This document shows positions 1 through 11,661 of a stretch of DNA of 64,000 nt, one piece after another. Below the pieces are notes generated by a model. It was not told the origin of the DNA, did no database searches, and was given only the letters and a program-made list of their open reading frames with translations. Where the stretch lies: NCBI GenBank assembly GCA_021234155.1, contig JAJEKV010000296.1, positions 60,001-124,000 on the forward strand. The letters are read 5' to 3'. Origin of the DNA: Isoetes taiwanensis (taxonomy: Eukaryota; Streptophyta; Lycopodiopsida; Isoetales; Isoetaceae). Both the position numbers and the translations under genes were made by a program. How positions within the stretch are numbered: position 1 is the stretch's first letter; each line of letters starts with the position of its first letter.

Positions 1-47
1 GTAGACCGAGTGTGTAGTATATTGGAGCGCCTTTTTATATGGTGCTG

Positions 48-188
48 TTGGACACCATATGCATGGGCATGTGTATGGTCATGGACATGGCTATGGTGGC
101 TACATGCATTATAAACATGGTCATGGCCTGAAATGAAGCATTTTAAGCATAAGCACCACAAGTTCGGGAAGTTTAGCAAATGGGAGTA
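48..188 (+). pseudogene. 3' end of a Gly/His/Tyr-rich protein (GRP A3-like tail), copy A
   Basis: Read on the plus strand, the DNA gives a tail rich in His, Gly and Tyr (HMHGHVYGHGHGYGGYMHY) followed, after a one-frame slip near 131-135, by MKHFKHKHHKFGKFSKWE and a stop at 186-188. Plant GRP A3-like (XYPPX-repeat) proteins typically end in a similar HGKFKHGK...FKKWK stretch, so I read this as the last exon of such a gene; those proteins are small, and their biochemical role is not settled. The upstream XYPPX repeats would lie left of the window. The slip falls at ggcctgaaatg, a CTG site that also differs in copy C. Confidence 0.55.
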
Positions 189-189
189 A

Positions 190-1400
190 GAATCATGAGG
201 TCGGGCTTGGAACAATCTTTGTAATAATTGTTTCTACCGTAACAACTGCTTTTATTGTTCTATTGTATTTAGGTCCCAATGGAAAATGTGTTTGACCCCA
301 TCAAATTTCAGGGATCAATGCTGAAGTTTTGGCCATATAAAAGCAAATGGATCAAAAATAATTGTACCATTATAAAGACATTGCTGAAGAAAAACTTAGA
401 ACTTGGAACTTAGAATTTTCATTGCAATCTAACATTATTATGCTTTATGGATTTGTTTGGGTTCAATTCCCAAAAGGCTTTCCTAAAATAAACAAGAAAA
501 ATATGTCTTCATGATATTTAATATTTAATAATAAATAATATTTTTTTATTTGAAAAGTATGCCACGTGTTGATATGTAATTGGTTAATAACAATGCTTTT
601 TTAATTAAAATATTTGCCACGTGTTCATATTTTATGGGTTAAAAGGCACATTAAAAACAACACCTAATTTTTTCTATAGGTTAATAATAATGCTTTTCTA
701 CATGTCCTTACTTTTGGAAAACAATATCTAGGAGCATTAAAAACAATAGCTAGATTTAAGTAACACATGTGCTACTTTCTTAAATAACGTGTACTTTTTT
801 TTAAAAAACCACTTTACTTTTGACATTGTACTTTCATTTTCCACATGTAGTAATATCTAAATCTACACATGTTATTTTGAAGGAAAAAAAATACATGGTT
901 TAGCTAAAACTACAAGTAGAAAAAAAAAAAATAGAAAAAAAAAAAAAAAGAATCGGCCCTTTTCAATTTTCCACGCGGTACCAATATTTAAATTTACAAG
1001 TGTTATTTAGAAAACAAACAACGCTGGCTCCTCCAAAAAGCAACTGGCCAAGGAAAACCACATGTTGACAAAAAATTTGCTAAAACAATGGTAAAAAAAG
1101 ACACGCTGACAAAAACAAAAGGTGCCGTAAAAACCACTCTGGATTTTTTTGCCAAAACCACCGCCTTTGTGCAACCGATAAACGGGCACGGACTTTGGGT
1201 TATTTTGGTGTTGTTTTTGGCATAAAACAACACTTCCGCAAGTAAAAACAACCGTGGACCAAAATTGGGGCCGCAGTACAAAAATGACATCCCCACGCCT
1301 AGAATAATAGGAAGAACCTTCTGCAAATACATCATTGCACATGTACTCGATGTTCCTCAATCTGCAGATAGGTTAAAAAGTTCAATAAAAAACTAAAGAG
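190..1400. other. AT-rich gene-free stretch downstream of the GRP-like tail
   Basis: No coding sequence is supported here. The stretch has poly-A/T runs and two spaced copies of a segment containing the G-box core in gccacgtgtt (about 562 and 615), each followed by similar AT-rich sequence. The same stretch follows the GRP-like exon in copy C (61920-63155). Long minus-strand reading frames at 1003-1360 are not kept in copy C and are probably chance. Confidence 0.6.
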
Positions 1401-1401
1401 A

Positions 1402-4290
1402 AGAATTTTATAGCCATACGTGGAGTTTATCAAGGCACCACTTAGGCTCTTTTCCATAAAAAGCAAAGCATGGGTTTTAATCACATGAAATTGTTGGAAG
1501 TAGACAACTAAGTGGAATAATTGCTCCAACCAAAGGTGTACAGTCAATATTTGCATGCAATGCAGGTTTAGCTGAGCACAATAGCACTTAATGCCATGGG
1601 TTGATGTCGACACCACTTTGTATAACCGACATTGCATTCTTGCCGCAAACCTTATATGTTTGACATATTAATTATAGGAGCAAACCCAATTCTTCACAGC
1701 TTTGCTGCAATTTTGGCTTCCCACCATTGTAACAATGCAAATATTCAAGCTAAATTATCGGACTTGGTAGTCTTTGTGTTATTTGTGATAATGTAAAACC
1801 TAGATGCACTTTGCAAGAAGACATGTAAAGTTTAGGAAATAAAGACTTCATTACAATAGAAATATCGTGGCCTATCACTTGTTTAAATCTGATTCTATTT
1901 CCAAAACACTTGTTCCAAGATGTATGAATATGCTAGAGGATACGATTTGCCTAAAGGAATTTGGAGCCAAAGAATGATAAAATACAACTTACTTCTCCAA
2001 CTATTATATAAAAAGCATCTTACTTTGAACCTCACCTTTCCAATGCACTTCGTGTACTTTTTACCTTTTGCCCAGATTAGAAATAGAAAAAGTTAGAAGA
2101 CTGCTTGGTTATTTCCAACTTAGGGGATGCCAATATTTTACCCGCTTTTAGCTATATTATATCACCAACCTAAAGATGTAACGCTGGTGTCGCTGGATGA
2201 AAGAGTATGTTTTGAGTGCCGCAATAGCATTTCACCGTGACATCGCTTTCTAGTGGCAATATTGCATTATTTGCTATTCCTTTCCAACCTATGCAAGCCC
2301 GGGCAGACCAAATTATTTTGACAAATTGTCCCCATCACCAAAAACCCGAAGATCGGGCTTTTATCTCATATAGTATTTTAAACATCCGGGGACCGTGAAA
2401 ATCAAAATGAGTACCAAGATGCTTGAAAAGACGAACTTCTAGTTGTATATTTCTTCCATAATTTTTCAAATGTCATATAGCAAAAACCTTCAAAGAATGG
2501 ATCCTCTTTATTTTCTTGGTTATAAGGGGCCTTCCTAGAACTTGAGCTGATCCTGATAAGGGGCATTTCGTTCCGCTAATAAATTTGTAGATACATTTTT
2601 CATTGTAGTAGGGGCAAGAAATTTTACATTTGCATAGGGTATGCCATTGTGAAGCAACATGACAAAGATATTGTTTATGTTTATCTTGTGGAATAACTTA
2701 GTTTTCCAGCATTGCCGCACATTACAACAAGTGGGTTTAAACTTCTCAATAGTGTTTTTTCTCAGGTCGACCATGGCAATTTTGCAAAGATGAAATGTTG
2801 CCACCCATTGAAAGCAAGCATACTTTATTTGCTTCGCTTCAAGAGAAGCATGAGAAGCCAGCCTATGTATTGGCTTGAGAATGTTAGCTCCACCGTGTAT
2901 TGGCTACAATAATTGAATACCACGATAAAACCTATGATTGCTTGCCATTTGCAAATTGGGAATAGATTTTGACCATAATGCCTTAAATACATTCTCATAT
3001 GTTAAACCTTGAGGAATCGGGCCGATGTTAACATCATCATGTAGCCACACAAATGAATAGATGGGGTATGGAATGTTAAACCCGATTGCATGTAGAATAT
3101 GGCAAAGGAATAAAAGCCGCACTATCCATTAATAAAGATTAGGAAAAGATATTCAAATCGCTGGAGCACAACAATTGCACCTAAGAAGTAAGATATACGA
3201 TGCCCGATGCTTTTCAGAAGAGCCGCCTCGATGCCATAGCCATAAAATATGTCGCAACCTTTTCTTTCACGTAGTAGACTATAGCAAATGTAAGAGCCGG
3301 AAGCCACATATTCATCGAAGAAACCACCACATCTCGATCTAGGGCGTGGAGATCCGAGATCCTGCCTATGGTTTTTTTTAGGTAAAAGAAAAGGTTGAGT
3401 TTGTGTGGACTACCGATGGATCAAATAAGCATAGACCGCCGATCTAGGGGCTGATGCACTACTTACACCAAAACATTATAATAAAAATGGGGAGGGAGTT
3501 TGCTCATTTTCCCGCTGGACACCGCAAGGATCGCTAAGCAAATCATAGCCAAACCCGCCTAGTTTCCATGATGTGCGCGGAAGAATCACCAGCCTCAAGC
3601 ATATTGCAGCCCACAAGAAATGACCAAATCGTGAAAATTGTGAAATCTGCTTCATTTTTGCTTTCAAGCCATTGATTGGTGGAATATTCCGCTTATACCC
3701 CCCTCTCAAGGAAGAATCCAAGATGCACCACGCCGCCCAATCCCCGGCCCCAAAAATAAAGAGGAGGAATCGTGGTTGCAACTCCATAGGATTGTATTTG
3801 CACCATCCCAAGAAAAAAGCATCCAAAGAAATAAGACTATTACATCAAACAAGCTGCTCAAACCGTCTCGACATATACCATTTTTTTATACAATACCGTA
3901 ATCTAAATCATAGTCTTAACCATTAAGTAGAATAGGCTTTTTTAGTACAAAACAAATTGTGGAATGACGCGGATATATGGAGCAACTTTGTGGCGTGATA
4001 TATGGAGCAACTTTTGTTTCTATTGTGATAACTATCAAGCAATTTTACATTGTGAAACTTGTTACCCTCATAAGTACCCCTCGATTGTTACATTCTCAGG
4101 TTAAATTGTAATTTGCAAGTGGAGATAGAGTTGCAGGTTTTGATTCGGATGCAACATCACGTAAATCCCACCCCCGGGTCGCTTATTACGCGAAATTTAC
4201 AAACCTTTCTTATTATAGAAAGTGCCACATAAGTATCAACTCTCAAAATTGGGAGCAATCTATTGCGGGTACAAAAAAAGCGTAAAACAA
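1402..4290. other. Repeat-block DNA without a recognised gene
   Basis: The sequence is conserved in B (39879-42790), with the first part also in C. A minus-strand frame at 1332-1637 (101 codons) recurs in B and C, but its composition (His/Leu/Phe/Tyr-rich) and lack of recognisable motifs give no support for a protein. Minus-strand segments at 2904-3307 read as hydrophobic peptide (for example GIEAALLKSIGHRISYFLGA) and could be exons of an unrecognised membrane protein; the equivalent frames in B are shifted, so I do not call a gene. Confidence 0.5.
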
Positions 4291-5345
4291 AAAACTCCAG
4301 AGTTGTTCCTACTCAGTCCCCCTCAGATGCAAGACACATCAGAGGCATTTTTCCATCAATCAAGAATTGGAATGCTTCATTGATTCTAGAGAATTCATAA
4401 TTGTGAGTGATGAAGTCATCCAAATTCAGCTCCCGCAGATTCAGCATAAACCAGCTTTTAGATAATTCGCGGCAAACACATTATCCTAGAAAACAGATCT
4501 AAAAGACAAATACCGTAAGCACTAACCTTATTCATGTATTTCTTTTGAAGGCCCACGCCCAATCCCAAATACCCAAAAAATAAAGAGGGAGGAATCGTGT
4601 TGCAACTCCACAGATTGTATTTTGCGCACCATCCCAAGAAAAAAAAGCATCCAAAGAAATAAGACTATTACATCAAACAAGCTGCTCAAACCGTCCTGAC
4701 ACATACCATTTTTATACAATAATCGTACCTAAATCATAGTCTTAACCATTGGCGAATAGGCTTTTAGTACAAAACAAATTGTGGAATGACGGATATATGG
4801 AGCAACTTTGTGGGCGTGATATATGGAGCAACTTTTGTTTCTATTGTGATAACTATCAAGCAATTTTACATTGTGAAACTTGTTACCTCATAAGTACCCG
4901 ATTGTTACATTCTCAGGGGTTAAATTGTAATTTGCAAGTGGAGATAGAGTTGCAGGTTTTGATTCCATGCAACATCACGTAAATCCCACCCCGGTCGCTT
5001 ATTACGCAAATTTACAAACCTTTCTTATTATAGAAAGTGCCACATAAGTATCAACTCTCAAAATTGGGAGCACAAGTATTGCTGGTACAAAAAAAGCGTA
5101 AACAAAAACTCCAGAGTTGCTCCTACTCACCCTCTCGATGCAAGACACATCGTAGGCATTTTCCATCGACAAGAATTGGAATGCTTCATTGATTCTAGAG
5201 AATTCATAATTGTGAGTGATGAAGTCATCCAAATTCAGCTCCCCGCAGATTCAAGTAAAACCAGTTTAGATAATTCGCAAACACATTATCCTAGAAAACA
5301 GATCTAAAAGACAAATACCGTAGCACTAACCTTATTCATGTATTT
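3745..5345. repeat. Tandem duplication of a ~790-bp unit, copy A
   Basis: Two direct copies, about 3750-4545 and 4565-5345, each run from aaaaataaagagg to cttattcatgtatttctt. They include the unit atatggagcaact twice, the string gtgccacataagtatcaactctc, and the last exon of an alcohol-dehydrogenase-like gene on the minus strand. The duplication has doubled that final exon (and a few codons of the exon before it). Confidence 0.88.
4300..4445 (-). pseudogene. Duplicated last exon of the ADH-like gene, copy A upstream unit
   Basis: This is the tandem copy of the exon at 5115-5250. The minus strand carries the same ITHNYEFSRINEAF stretch and the following Cys-containing C-terminus, with small indels near 4316-4350. 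It is separated from any other ADH exon except a few codons near 4540 and is a by-product of the ~790-bp tandem duplication. Confidence 0.7.
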
Positions 5346-5515
5346 CTTCACAAGGCCATTGATGTCACTCCTCCCTCCAGAAGTTTCCAAAGAAGGTTCC
5401 AACCAATGTTCGACCATACAAAAGAAATTACCGGATGGATGATGGAAACCTTTTCCCGGCATCATCCAATCCCAAGAAACTACAGCTCTACCCCCAGCCC
5501 CGCAAGAGATCAACC
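5110..5515 (-). pseudogene. Zinc alcohol dehydrogenase-like, last two exons, copy A
   Basis: On the minus strand the exon at about 5515-5335 reads an alpha/beta segment (AVVSWDWMMPGKGFHHP) ending in RSDINGLVKKYMNK and then GTTAGT, a good splice donor. After about 80 bp the next exon (5250-5115) reads DDFITHNYEFSRINEAFQ. Plant class III-type and related zinc ADHs end in just this way (VEKYM..., then ITH...INKAFDLL..G.CLRCVL). The family oxidises alcohols or S-hydroxymethylglutathione with NAD in the cytosol, but no zinc-ligand exon is present, so this remnant cannot be active. Upstream exons are absent in A and B; copy D has one more. Frame slips occur in both exons. Confidence 0.75.
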
Positions 5516-5524
5516 AGCCAGCTT

Positions 5525-5870
5525 TTAAGGAGATGTACTCTTTGCCATGTGGTAGACTTTAATGCCATGTGGTAGACTTTATCAATGCATGTGCTTTAAA
5601 CTTTATCGCTCACAATGCAAATGCATGTGCTCTAGACTTACATATGTTCACAATAAATAGGAATCGCTGATAGTTTTAATCACAAATGTCTCCCATCGCA
5701 TTGATACGTGCAAACAAATCTAATATGAAAAAGAGTGTTGACTCCATCGCCTTGTAAATTACAGCTGGTATGGAACCCACGCTGTGCCTTTCAAAGCTTC
5801 ACTATAAAATGGCGGGCTCGCCCCTTCGCTTTCAAGCCGAAGTCGCTTTTCTTCTTCTTGTTTTGCTTTC
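5525..5870 (+). promoter_or_regulatory. Likely promoter and leader of the lectin gene, copy A
   Basis: A 22-bp segment (gccatgtggtagactttaat) occurs twice in tandem at 5534-5580, followed by two further related gcatgtgct...gactt segments. An ataaatag box lies near 5652. A stronger tataaaatgg box follows at about 5804, roughly 75 bp before the lectin start codon. The arrangement is kept in copies B (44008-44340) and D (58585-59000), which supports function in the ancestral gene. Initiation at the second box would give a leader of about 40-50 bases. Confidence 0.5.
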
Positions 5871-5877
5871 CCGCATC

Positions 5878-7400
5878 ATGGCTGCAAAAAAGGTGATCCT
5901 GTGGATACAATGCCATCAAGGGCGCATAATGGAATGTATCTCACACTTGACATGCATGGCACTACGCCATATCTCACTTTCAAGCAGTGAGAAAATGACG
6001 CCTTTTTGGTACCCACCACATCCGCCTACACCTACCTGGGATGGCAATAGCCAGATATCGCAGGAAGAAATGGCCGCTTCGGCGGGCGAATTCAGAAGCC
6101 TTCATCGCTTGTCGACGGAGGAATATCCCGATTCTCAGAAATCTAGATGCGCCGCTTTTAAGGTCGCGGACTCGACTCAGAACTCATGGCTTTCTACCAA
6201 GAGACAACTGCTCCTCAATAGATTCTACAACCAAAGTGGGTATTCAAACTACAAAGCCTTGGAGGAGAAGGCCAACCAAAGGGACAAGCTGGTGGAGGTG
6301 AGCCGATGCTAAGGATTACGCTTCTATTCCTCCCCCTTATCCGGCCATTCATGGGGACAACAAAGCTTGATCCAAAATTTCTACAACGAAATCCAGATCA
6401 TGCATGGCAGAAATTAATGGTGGAAGCAGCCCATCGCCGCCTTCTTACCGTAATCCTCTTGTTGATGGATCCGCGGCAAGAAGAGTGCCAAGAACGGGTT
6501 TTATTTACGCCAAGAGTCCCGAATTGATATGGGCCGACACCCACCGCGGAGAATGCTTTGGCTTCCGATAACCTAGATTGCCATTTTGAACCTCGTGGAG
6601 GCTAAGCACTAGTATGGTGGCACTCAAGAGCATGGCTAATGGTAAGTTTCTCAAACGCTTGATCGACCATCGGGAAAGTTGCCTCAATGCAAAGCAGTGA
6701 AGACACCAATGATGATACTACACGCTCGGCCTCAAAGAGCCCGCCGGCAAGTGCAATCAGATTCAATGTTGTCTACCTTCGAAGCTCGCGAAATGACACA
6801 GAAACACCAATGACCGTGAGGGAAAAGGCTCTCGCTTTCCAATAACACAACACGTGATGCTACATTCATCGGGCCCATGTTGAGATCTCGACTAACCGCC
6901 ACCACCTCCATTAATTTTACAAATACCTATACATTTAGCTTAGAAAGTGTCCACCGAATTTGAGGCGGGAATACCTTCGCTGGGGATGGAAAGGTCGGGT
7001 ATAGAGATTGGTGCAGAAAGCCATTCGCTACTTAACCGGGAACAACTACGTAAACTATATTGTCCTTGCGATCGAATATCGTCACCGTGTCCTGGAGAAA
7101 CGGTAATAGCAACAACTTATCCAAGCAAGACTAGTTGAATTGAATTGAATTAATTTGATCTAACCAAGCGATTGTGGGTACTATGATAGGTTATCGTGGA
7201 TGTGGAATGCACCACGCAAAAACTTCGCATTCCTTTCACGCACGATGAGAAGATTGTAGACTCTTGAAGGCATTGAGCACCCCGCAGCAGCATCATATTG
7301 ATGGTTTCTTTGAAGGCGGTGTGCTTTACAATATTGACGGGTGGATAAGCAAGAATGACAATGCACGTAACAAAGTCGCCCCAGCTTTTAAAGTAGAAGA
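5878..7400 (+). pseudogene. Amaranthin-like lectin with aerolysin-like C-terminal region, copy A (broken)
   Basis: The start is the ATG at 5878 (ATGGCTGCAAA), shared by all three copies and placed just after the TATA box; the longer upstream frame beginning at 5770 runs through the promoter and is rejected. Early frames show an agglutinin-type beta-trefoil signature (KGDNGMYL-like, later FWRR and NRFYNQSGY). A further segment at about 6610-6700 matches the MVALKSMANGKFLKR plus CLNA pattern of amaranthins. From about 6830 to 7340 the frames resemble an aerolysin-type beta-pore-forming region (TNTYTF and FEAGIP stretches). In plants such fusions are carbohydrate-binding defence-related proteins. 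The gene is interrupted by several frame slips and cannot encode an intact protein as written; some slips fall at CAG/CTG sites. Confidence 0.72.
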
Positions 7401-7439
7401 AACAAACCCTTTTCCTTGCATACATATAGTACTACATAC

Positions 7440-8244
7440 TTAAATAATCATCTCATTTTGTAGATTGAAAACCGCAAGCTCCCCGATTGACATTATATGG
7501 AGGTTTTATTAAGTATATCTTTTATATTATGAAATTACTAAAAAAAGTGCCCCTGGTTTTCGGGCTTTTCTTTGGGATTAGATTCCAAAGTTAATAAAGA
7601 TATGGTTAAGAATGTTAGTTGGCATATATGATCGCTTTTTCTTAGTAATTTTTATTAAGTTTAAGGAATACAACATATGAGGTAAGCTAACCCTTTATAT
7701 GCCCTCAAGAACAATCCATAGCAGAGTATAGCTTAGTTTTGCTTAAATTGTTCTACCAAAATGCCATAAATGCTAGTATGCAAAATGTTTAGGTCATACC
7801 ATGCAAGTTGTGTCAGTCAAGTACACAATTGATAAAGATACAATTCTCTACATGAGCATAACTCAACTCCATCTTTTTCTTATTTGTATGTCTTTGAATT
7901 AATTTAACAAATTTACTTTCAAAATAGTAACAACAGGTTATCACTTCTATGTCATCCAAGACATGGTCTTCTCCAAATGTGCTCATGGTCTGCTCGGACC
8001 ATCCATTTGCCTTGCAAAATTGTAGAATATTCTAGTAAGGTCAGTAGCAATTTGAGAAATGCTGAAGTGTGAAGTAAACACCAAGCTGCTAAATAATTTG
8101 CATACCACTGGTGAGTTCAAGAAGTTCATCCAAAGACGATGTTTGCAATCGCAAGTTTCAGAGACCCCCGATATTTTTAACCCCAACAAAATAGCTATCT
8201 TATTAAATGTTATATGTTGCTACGTGCTAGCTAACTATAGTCGT
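7440..8244. other. Gene-free repeat-block DNA
   Basis: AT-rich sequence conserved with B 45900-46690. No reading frame is kept in both copies with protein-like composition. A short frame around 8059-8240 exists in A but is shifted in B. I see nothing else here. Confidence 0.5.
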
Positions 8245-8779
8245 CATTAGGGTTTTTTTGAGATTAAAAAAGGGCCTTCAAAACATGCCAACTAAGCCAA
8301 ATGAAGATAAATGAACTACCAATCAGAAATCGAGTCGACGGGTCCAGCCAAGAAAATCGCAGGTCTGGTCTCATTGATCATAATCGTTGATAGAAAAGTC
8401 CAAATGATCTCTCGTTTAGTGCAATAGATAGATCTCGTTAAGATCTTTCCAATCTTAGGTGCTTTGCACATATTTTAACCACTTATGATTGTCAAAACTT
8501 CGAAAAATATGGTTTTTTCCATTTTTTACTATCCTACGGGGCTAAAAGATATGCAAACCACCCAAGGTTGGAAAGATCTCAATGAGATCTATCTATTGCA
8601 CCAAACAAAAGCTCATTTGGACTTTTCTATCAACACTTATGCTAGAAAATGTGATCCAGTGAGTTAGTTATAACTGTTTTGCTGACTGGATTACCAGTTC
8701 TGTTTTCTGATTGGTAATTCATATAGCTTAGTCAGCAGTTCTTAGAAGGCCCTTTTATGATCTCAAAAAATCCCTAATG
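8245..8779. mobile_element. Foldback MITE (535 bp), present in copy A and absent from copy B
   Basis: Copy B reads agtcgt directly into gtactaaagg at 46690; copy A has 535 bp between them. The insert begins cattagggtttttttgagat and its end, read on the other strand, begins cattagggattttttgagat; the similarity continues inward (gggcctt, accaatcagaaa, gttgatagaaaagtcc, agatagatct) almost to the centre near 8480-8500. It is therefore a nearly complete foldback with arms of more than 200 bp and no coding capacity. The target duplication is unclear, at most 1-2 bp (t), so the superfamily is not assigned. Confidence 0.9.
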
Positions 8780-10165
8780 TGTACTAAAGGTAAATTCGTC
8801 CATGTTATTGGAAGTAACATTTAAGATGTTGAGTTCAAAACGTTCGTCCAAGGACCTCAAATATGGCAAGTAAATTTACAACACAAGTTTTAACCCAATT
8901 AGATAATGCAAATGAAGAATCTAAGTAGTTAAATACACATGCACTTTAAGAAAAATACATCCATGCAATCTTAGAAAATCTAACATAATCTAGCATAATC
9001 TTTGAGTTGAATACATTCAATTTAGATGTTTGGCTAATAGATCTTGCATAATTCCATGGGGTTAAGGGTTCAAGGCATTCTATTGTTCTTGTGTTCTCTT
9101 AATATGCATCAAGTCATGTCCTAGAGTGGCCGGGTTTTTTTTCCTTAGAAAACACAAACCTTCAATAATATTTCTAGCATTCCATAGTTCAATATCGATT
9201 TCTAGCATTTGCCTTAGAAACACTACGCTCCACCACTTTAGCAAGCTCAAAATGGGATTTTGATGCACAAGTCTAGATTGCTTCCAAATTTCTAAATTTT
9301 GGCCAAAAAAATATAATAGAGGTACTTTAAAAAGAATTTATATAGGATGAGAGAAAAGAGAAGTGTGGCCGATCACTCCTCCCGGATCGGCCAATTAGCC
9401 CTAACCCTAACTTGCAATTGCTTGCTTCCCCGGGTTTCCTTTCCAAGCCATGTCCGCCTTTATTTTTGTCCGGTTTTCCTTTGGCGTAGAAGGATGGATT
9501 TTGTATGACTACTACCCCGTGGAATGGGCGCTTTTTGCTAAAGCTCATTGTTCATTAGGTTGCATTTTGTCGCCTTCGTGATCTTTGTCTTCGTGGAAAG
9601 ATGTGTGAGCCAAGAAGGCATGATCTTTTATACGATTTGACAAAGAAAAGGAAGTCTAGGATCTGATTAAATGGATAATTGCTTCGGTGTTGCAGGTTCT
9701 CGATATGACAGAAAATGATATAGTCAAAGACCATTTCCGCATCTGGTTTTTAAAATGGTGCGCATTAGATAAATGCACCCGTTCTTGGACATGAAACCGG
9801 AGGAAAGAAGACTCATATGACATGATTTAAACTGATATTCACAAAAATGTAGAGTTTTTGTCGATGGCAACGCTCTTCATGGTGTAATGGTGCTGGAATG
9901 CTCTAATCCATAAATCCAAAACCAATAGTGTTGATCCAAAAGGCGGGGCAGCAATAGCTACTTCTCTGAAGTCACAATAGCTGTAAGGGAGCAGGTAATG
10001 GACGCAATGCTTTTCGATTTTGAATCTTATCCTATTTCTTTATATCATTTTGTGCATCTATTCTAACTATGCATCTTGTAGAGAGTGGATTCAGACTAGA
10101 GGAAGGCAAAGGACGACTCATGTTTTCTAGAAGCAAATTAAGAATTACATTTTGAAGTAACACAT
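8780..10165. other. Gene-free repeat-block DNA
   Basis: Conserved with B 46690-48060. Contains tagccctaaccctaac (about 9396), a short run of plant telomere-like CCCTAA units. Minus-strand frames at 9080-9268 and 9327-9548 are not kept in B. No gene is called. Confidence 0.5.
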
Positions 10166-10174
10166 GCTTAGAGA

Positions 10175-10366
10175 ATGTTTTGTGTTATTATTCTTTGCTT
10201 ATCCTCTACTCGTCTTTTATGCTTGCATTTCGTGGATCCAAGTGGAACAAATCTGGGAGGCAAAATGGTGAATGGCTTTGTCTTGCTCGAGCAGAGTGGA
10301 TATGACATGTCCGTGATAGTTTTAGGATGGATTATATACTTCAAGCATCTCTTACTGCTTTGGTAG
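10175..10366 (+). CDS. Small conserved reading frame, unknown, copy A
   Basis: A 63-codon frame whose second half (GGKMVNGFVLL then SGYDMSVIVLGWIIYFKH) is kept in frame in copy B at 48067-48267, including the LLW and stop at the end. Differences between the copies within it fall at three sites (for example SGTNLGG against SGTNAGG). The C-terminal part is hydrophobic and could be one membrane segment. I do not recognise a family. It may be an exon of a larger gene, since a further plus-strand segment with conserved sequence follows up to 11130. Confidence 0.35.
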   Translation: MFCVIILCLSSTRLLCLHFVDPSGTNLGGKMVNGFVLLEQSGYDMSVIVLGWIIYFKHLLLLW

Positions 10367-11384
10367 AAACTAATATTGCTCAAATTTAAATGAACTGATG
10401 AATTAGGTGGCAGAGAATGGCAAGGTTTTAGAATGATTTCACTAGAATGTATTCCATTATTGGGATTGAATTGATCTTGCATAGTGAAGCACAGTTTCAT
10501 TATATATGGACTTTTCTAAGTCCATATGCCTCAAAATGATGGGTAATTTCATTAATATGGCATTTTTTCTTATTGTAACCTCGCAATATTTTGGGAACCG
10601 CGGTGTAGGTGAGTGGGGGTGCATCGCGGTCAATTGGCACATCAAAGGAACAACCAAGGCGGTGTTCTGAAAAAAAAAGCGCCCTCAAACTCGTAGTTGT
10701 TACTACTTATCTCAGAGGTTGTCCAAATCTGGTTCAGCAAGATTCATCTCAGGCCACTCAAGATGGTTGAAACCAGACGCAGATATAGAATTACGACATG
10801 CGAAATGCAGTCCCACGTTAGTGAACCAATCTTTGAGTATGCCAATAGTTGCAGCTGGAGGTGCAAGATGAGATAAACCAGCATGGAAAGAAAGAGATCA
10901 GTGCTCAAATGACGAAGCTCCTCCATGGAGAAGGGTTTGCACGAACAAACAATGAAGAAGATCAGCTCAGCTGGTTGAGATTGAGGACTGTCTCATATCA
11001 TTGAAATGCCACATATACAGGGCAAAGGCACTGCAGAGGCCGCTGATGGAGGAGGTTTGGATGCACAACATGCTTAGACCGTTATTCAAGAGGCTTTATA
11101 AGAAGCAGAAAAGGCAATGAAGCTTTGTCAATGAAGCTCGTGGAACAACACTACTCACTCGTCCGAGATTTGGATGACGGGCCGGAAGTGTTTGGCCGGG
11201 TAGCATTGAGGAGTTCAATCTGAGTGATCTTATTCAGGTTGAACTGGGCATTGATTGAAACTTTGTTCTCTAATATTATATATTGTCTCCCTTTATGCAT
11301 GTGTTGCTATAGGTGAGTCCATATATTAGTCAGTTCTATGTACTTTGTTTCTAGTTGAATACAACCGTTTCTATCTTCCCATGA

Positions 11385-11500
11385 AAAGAGCATAATTGAA
11401 CGCCCGCCAAATTTCCTAGTTGGGGATCAAATTAAGGCCCGCCCTATTTCCTCGTTAGGATCAAATTAAGGCCCGCCTAATTTCCTCTGGGGATCAAGGG
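11385..11500. repeat. Three tandem ~33-bp units with a gggcg/cgccc motif
   Basis: Three direct units of the form gggatcaaatt..gcccgcc..atttcct. In copy B (49295-49390) the second and third units read aaattgggcgtccgcccaat, a short inverted repeat, whereas in A the same places read aaattaaggcccgcc. Similar aaattgggc...cccaa inverted pieces occur at 14815-14835 and 15095-15118. Confidence 0.6.
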
Positions 11501-11661
11501 TTGGGTCAATACACATATAACCTAAATGACACAACTTAGATCACATAGAAATACTTACATCATTCATAACTGCATAATACATGTACTCGCACAGTTATAG
11601 ATTGTTATAACTGTTGTAACTGTTACACATTTATAACTGTCATACCATACACATGAATAGT

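Noticed and set aside
1332-1637. Minus-strand frame recurring in copies A, B and C
   Set aside because: Conservation follows from the recent duplication of the whole block; the peptide has no protein-like pattern or known motif.
5770-5877. Upstream start (MEPTL...) for the lectin gene in copies A, B and D
   Set aside because: This stretch contains the tataaaatgg box and changes phase among copies; the shared ATG at 5878/44349/59003 fits the domain start.
9396-9412. Interstitial telomere (ccctaaccctaa)
   Set aside because: Only two CCCTAA units; too short to count as a telomeric tract.
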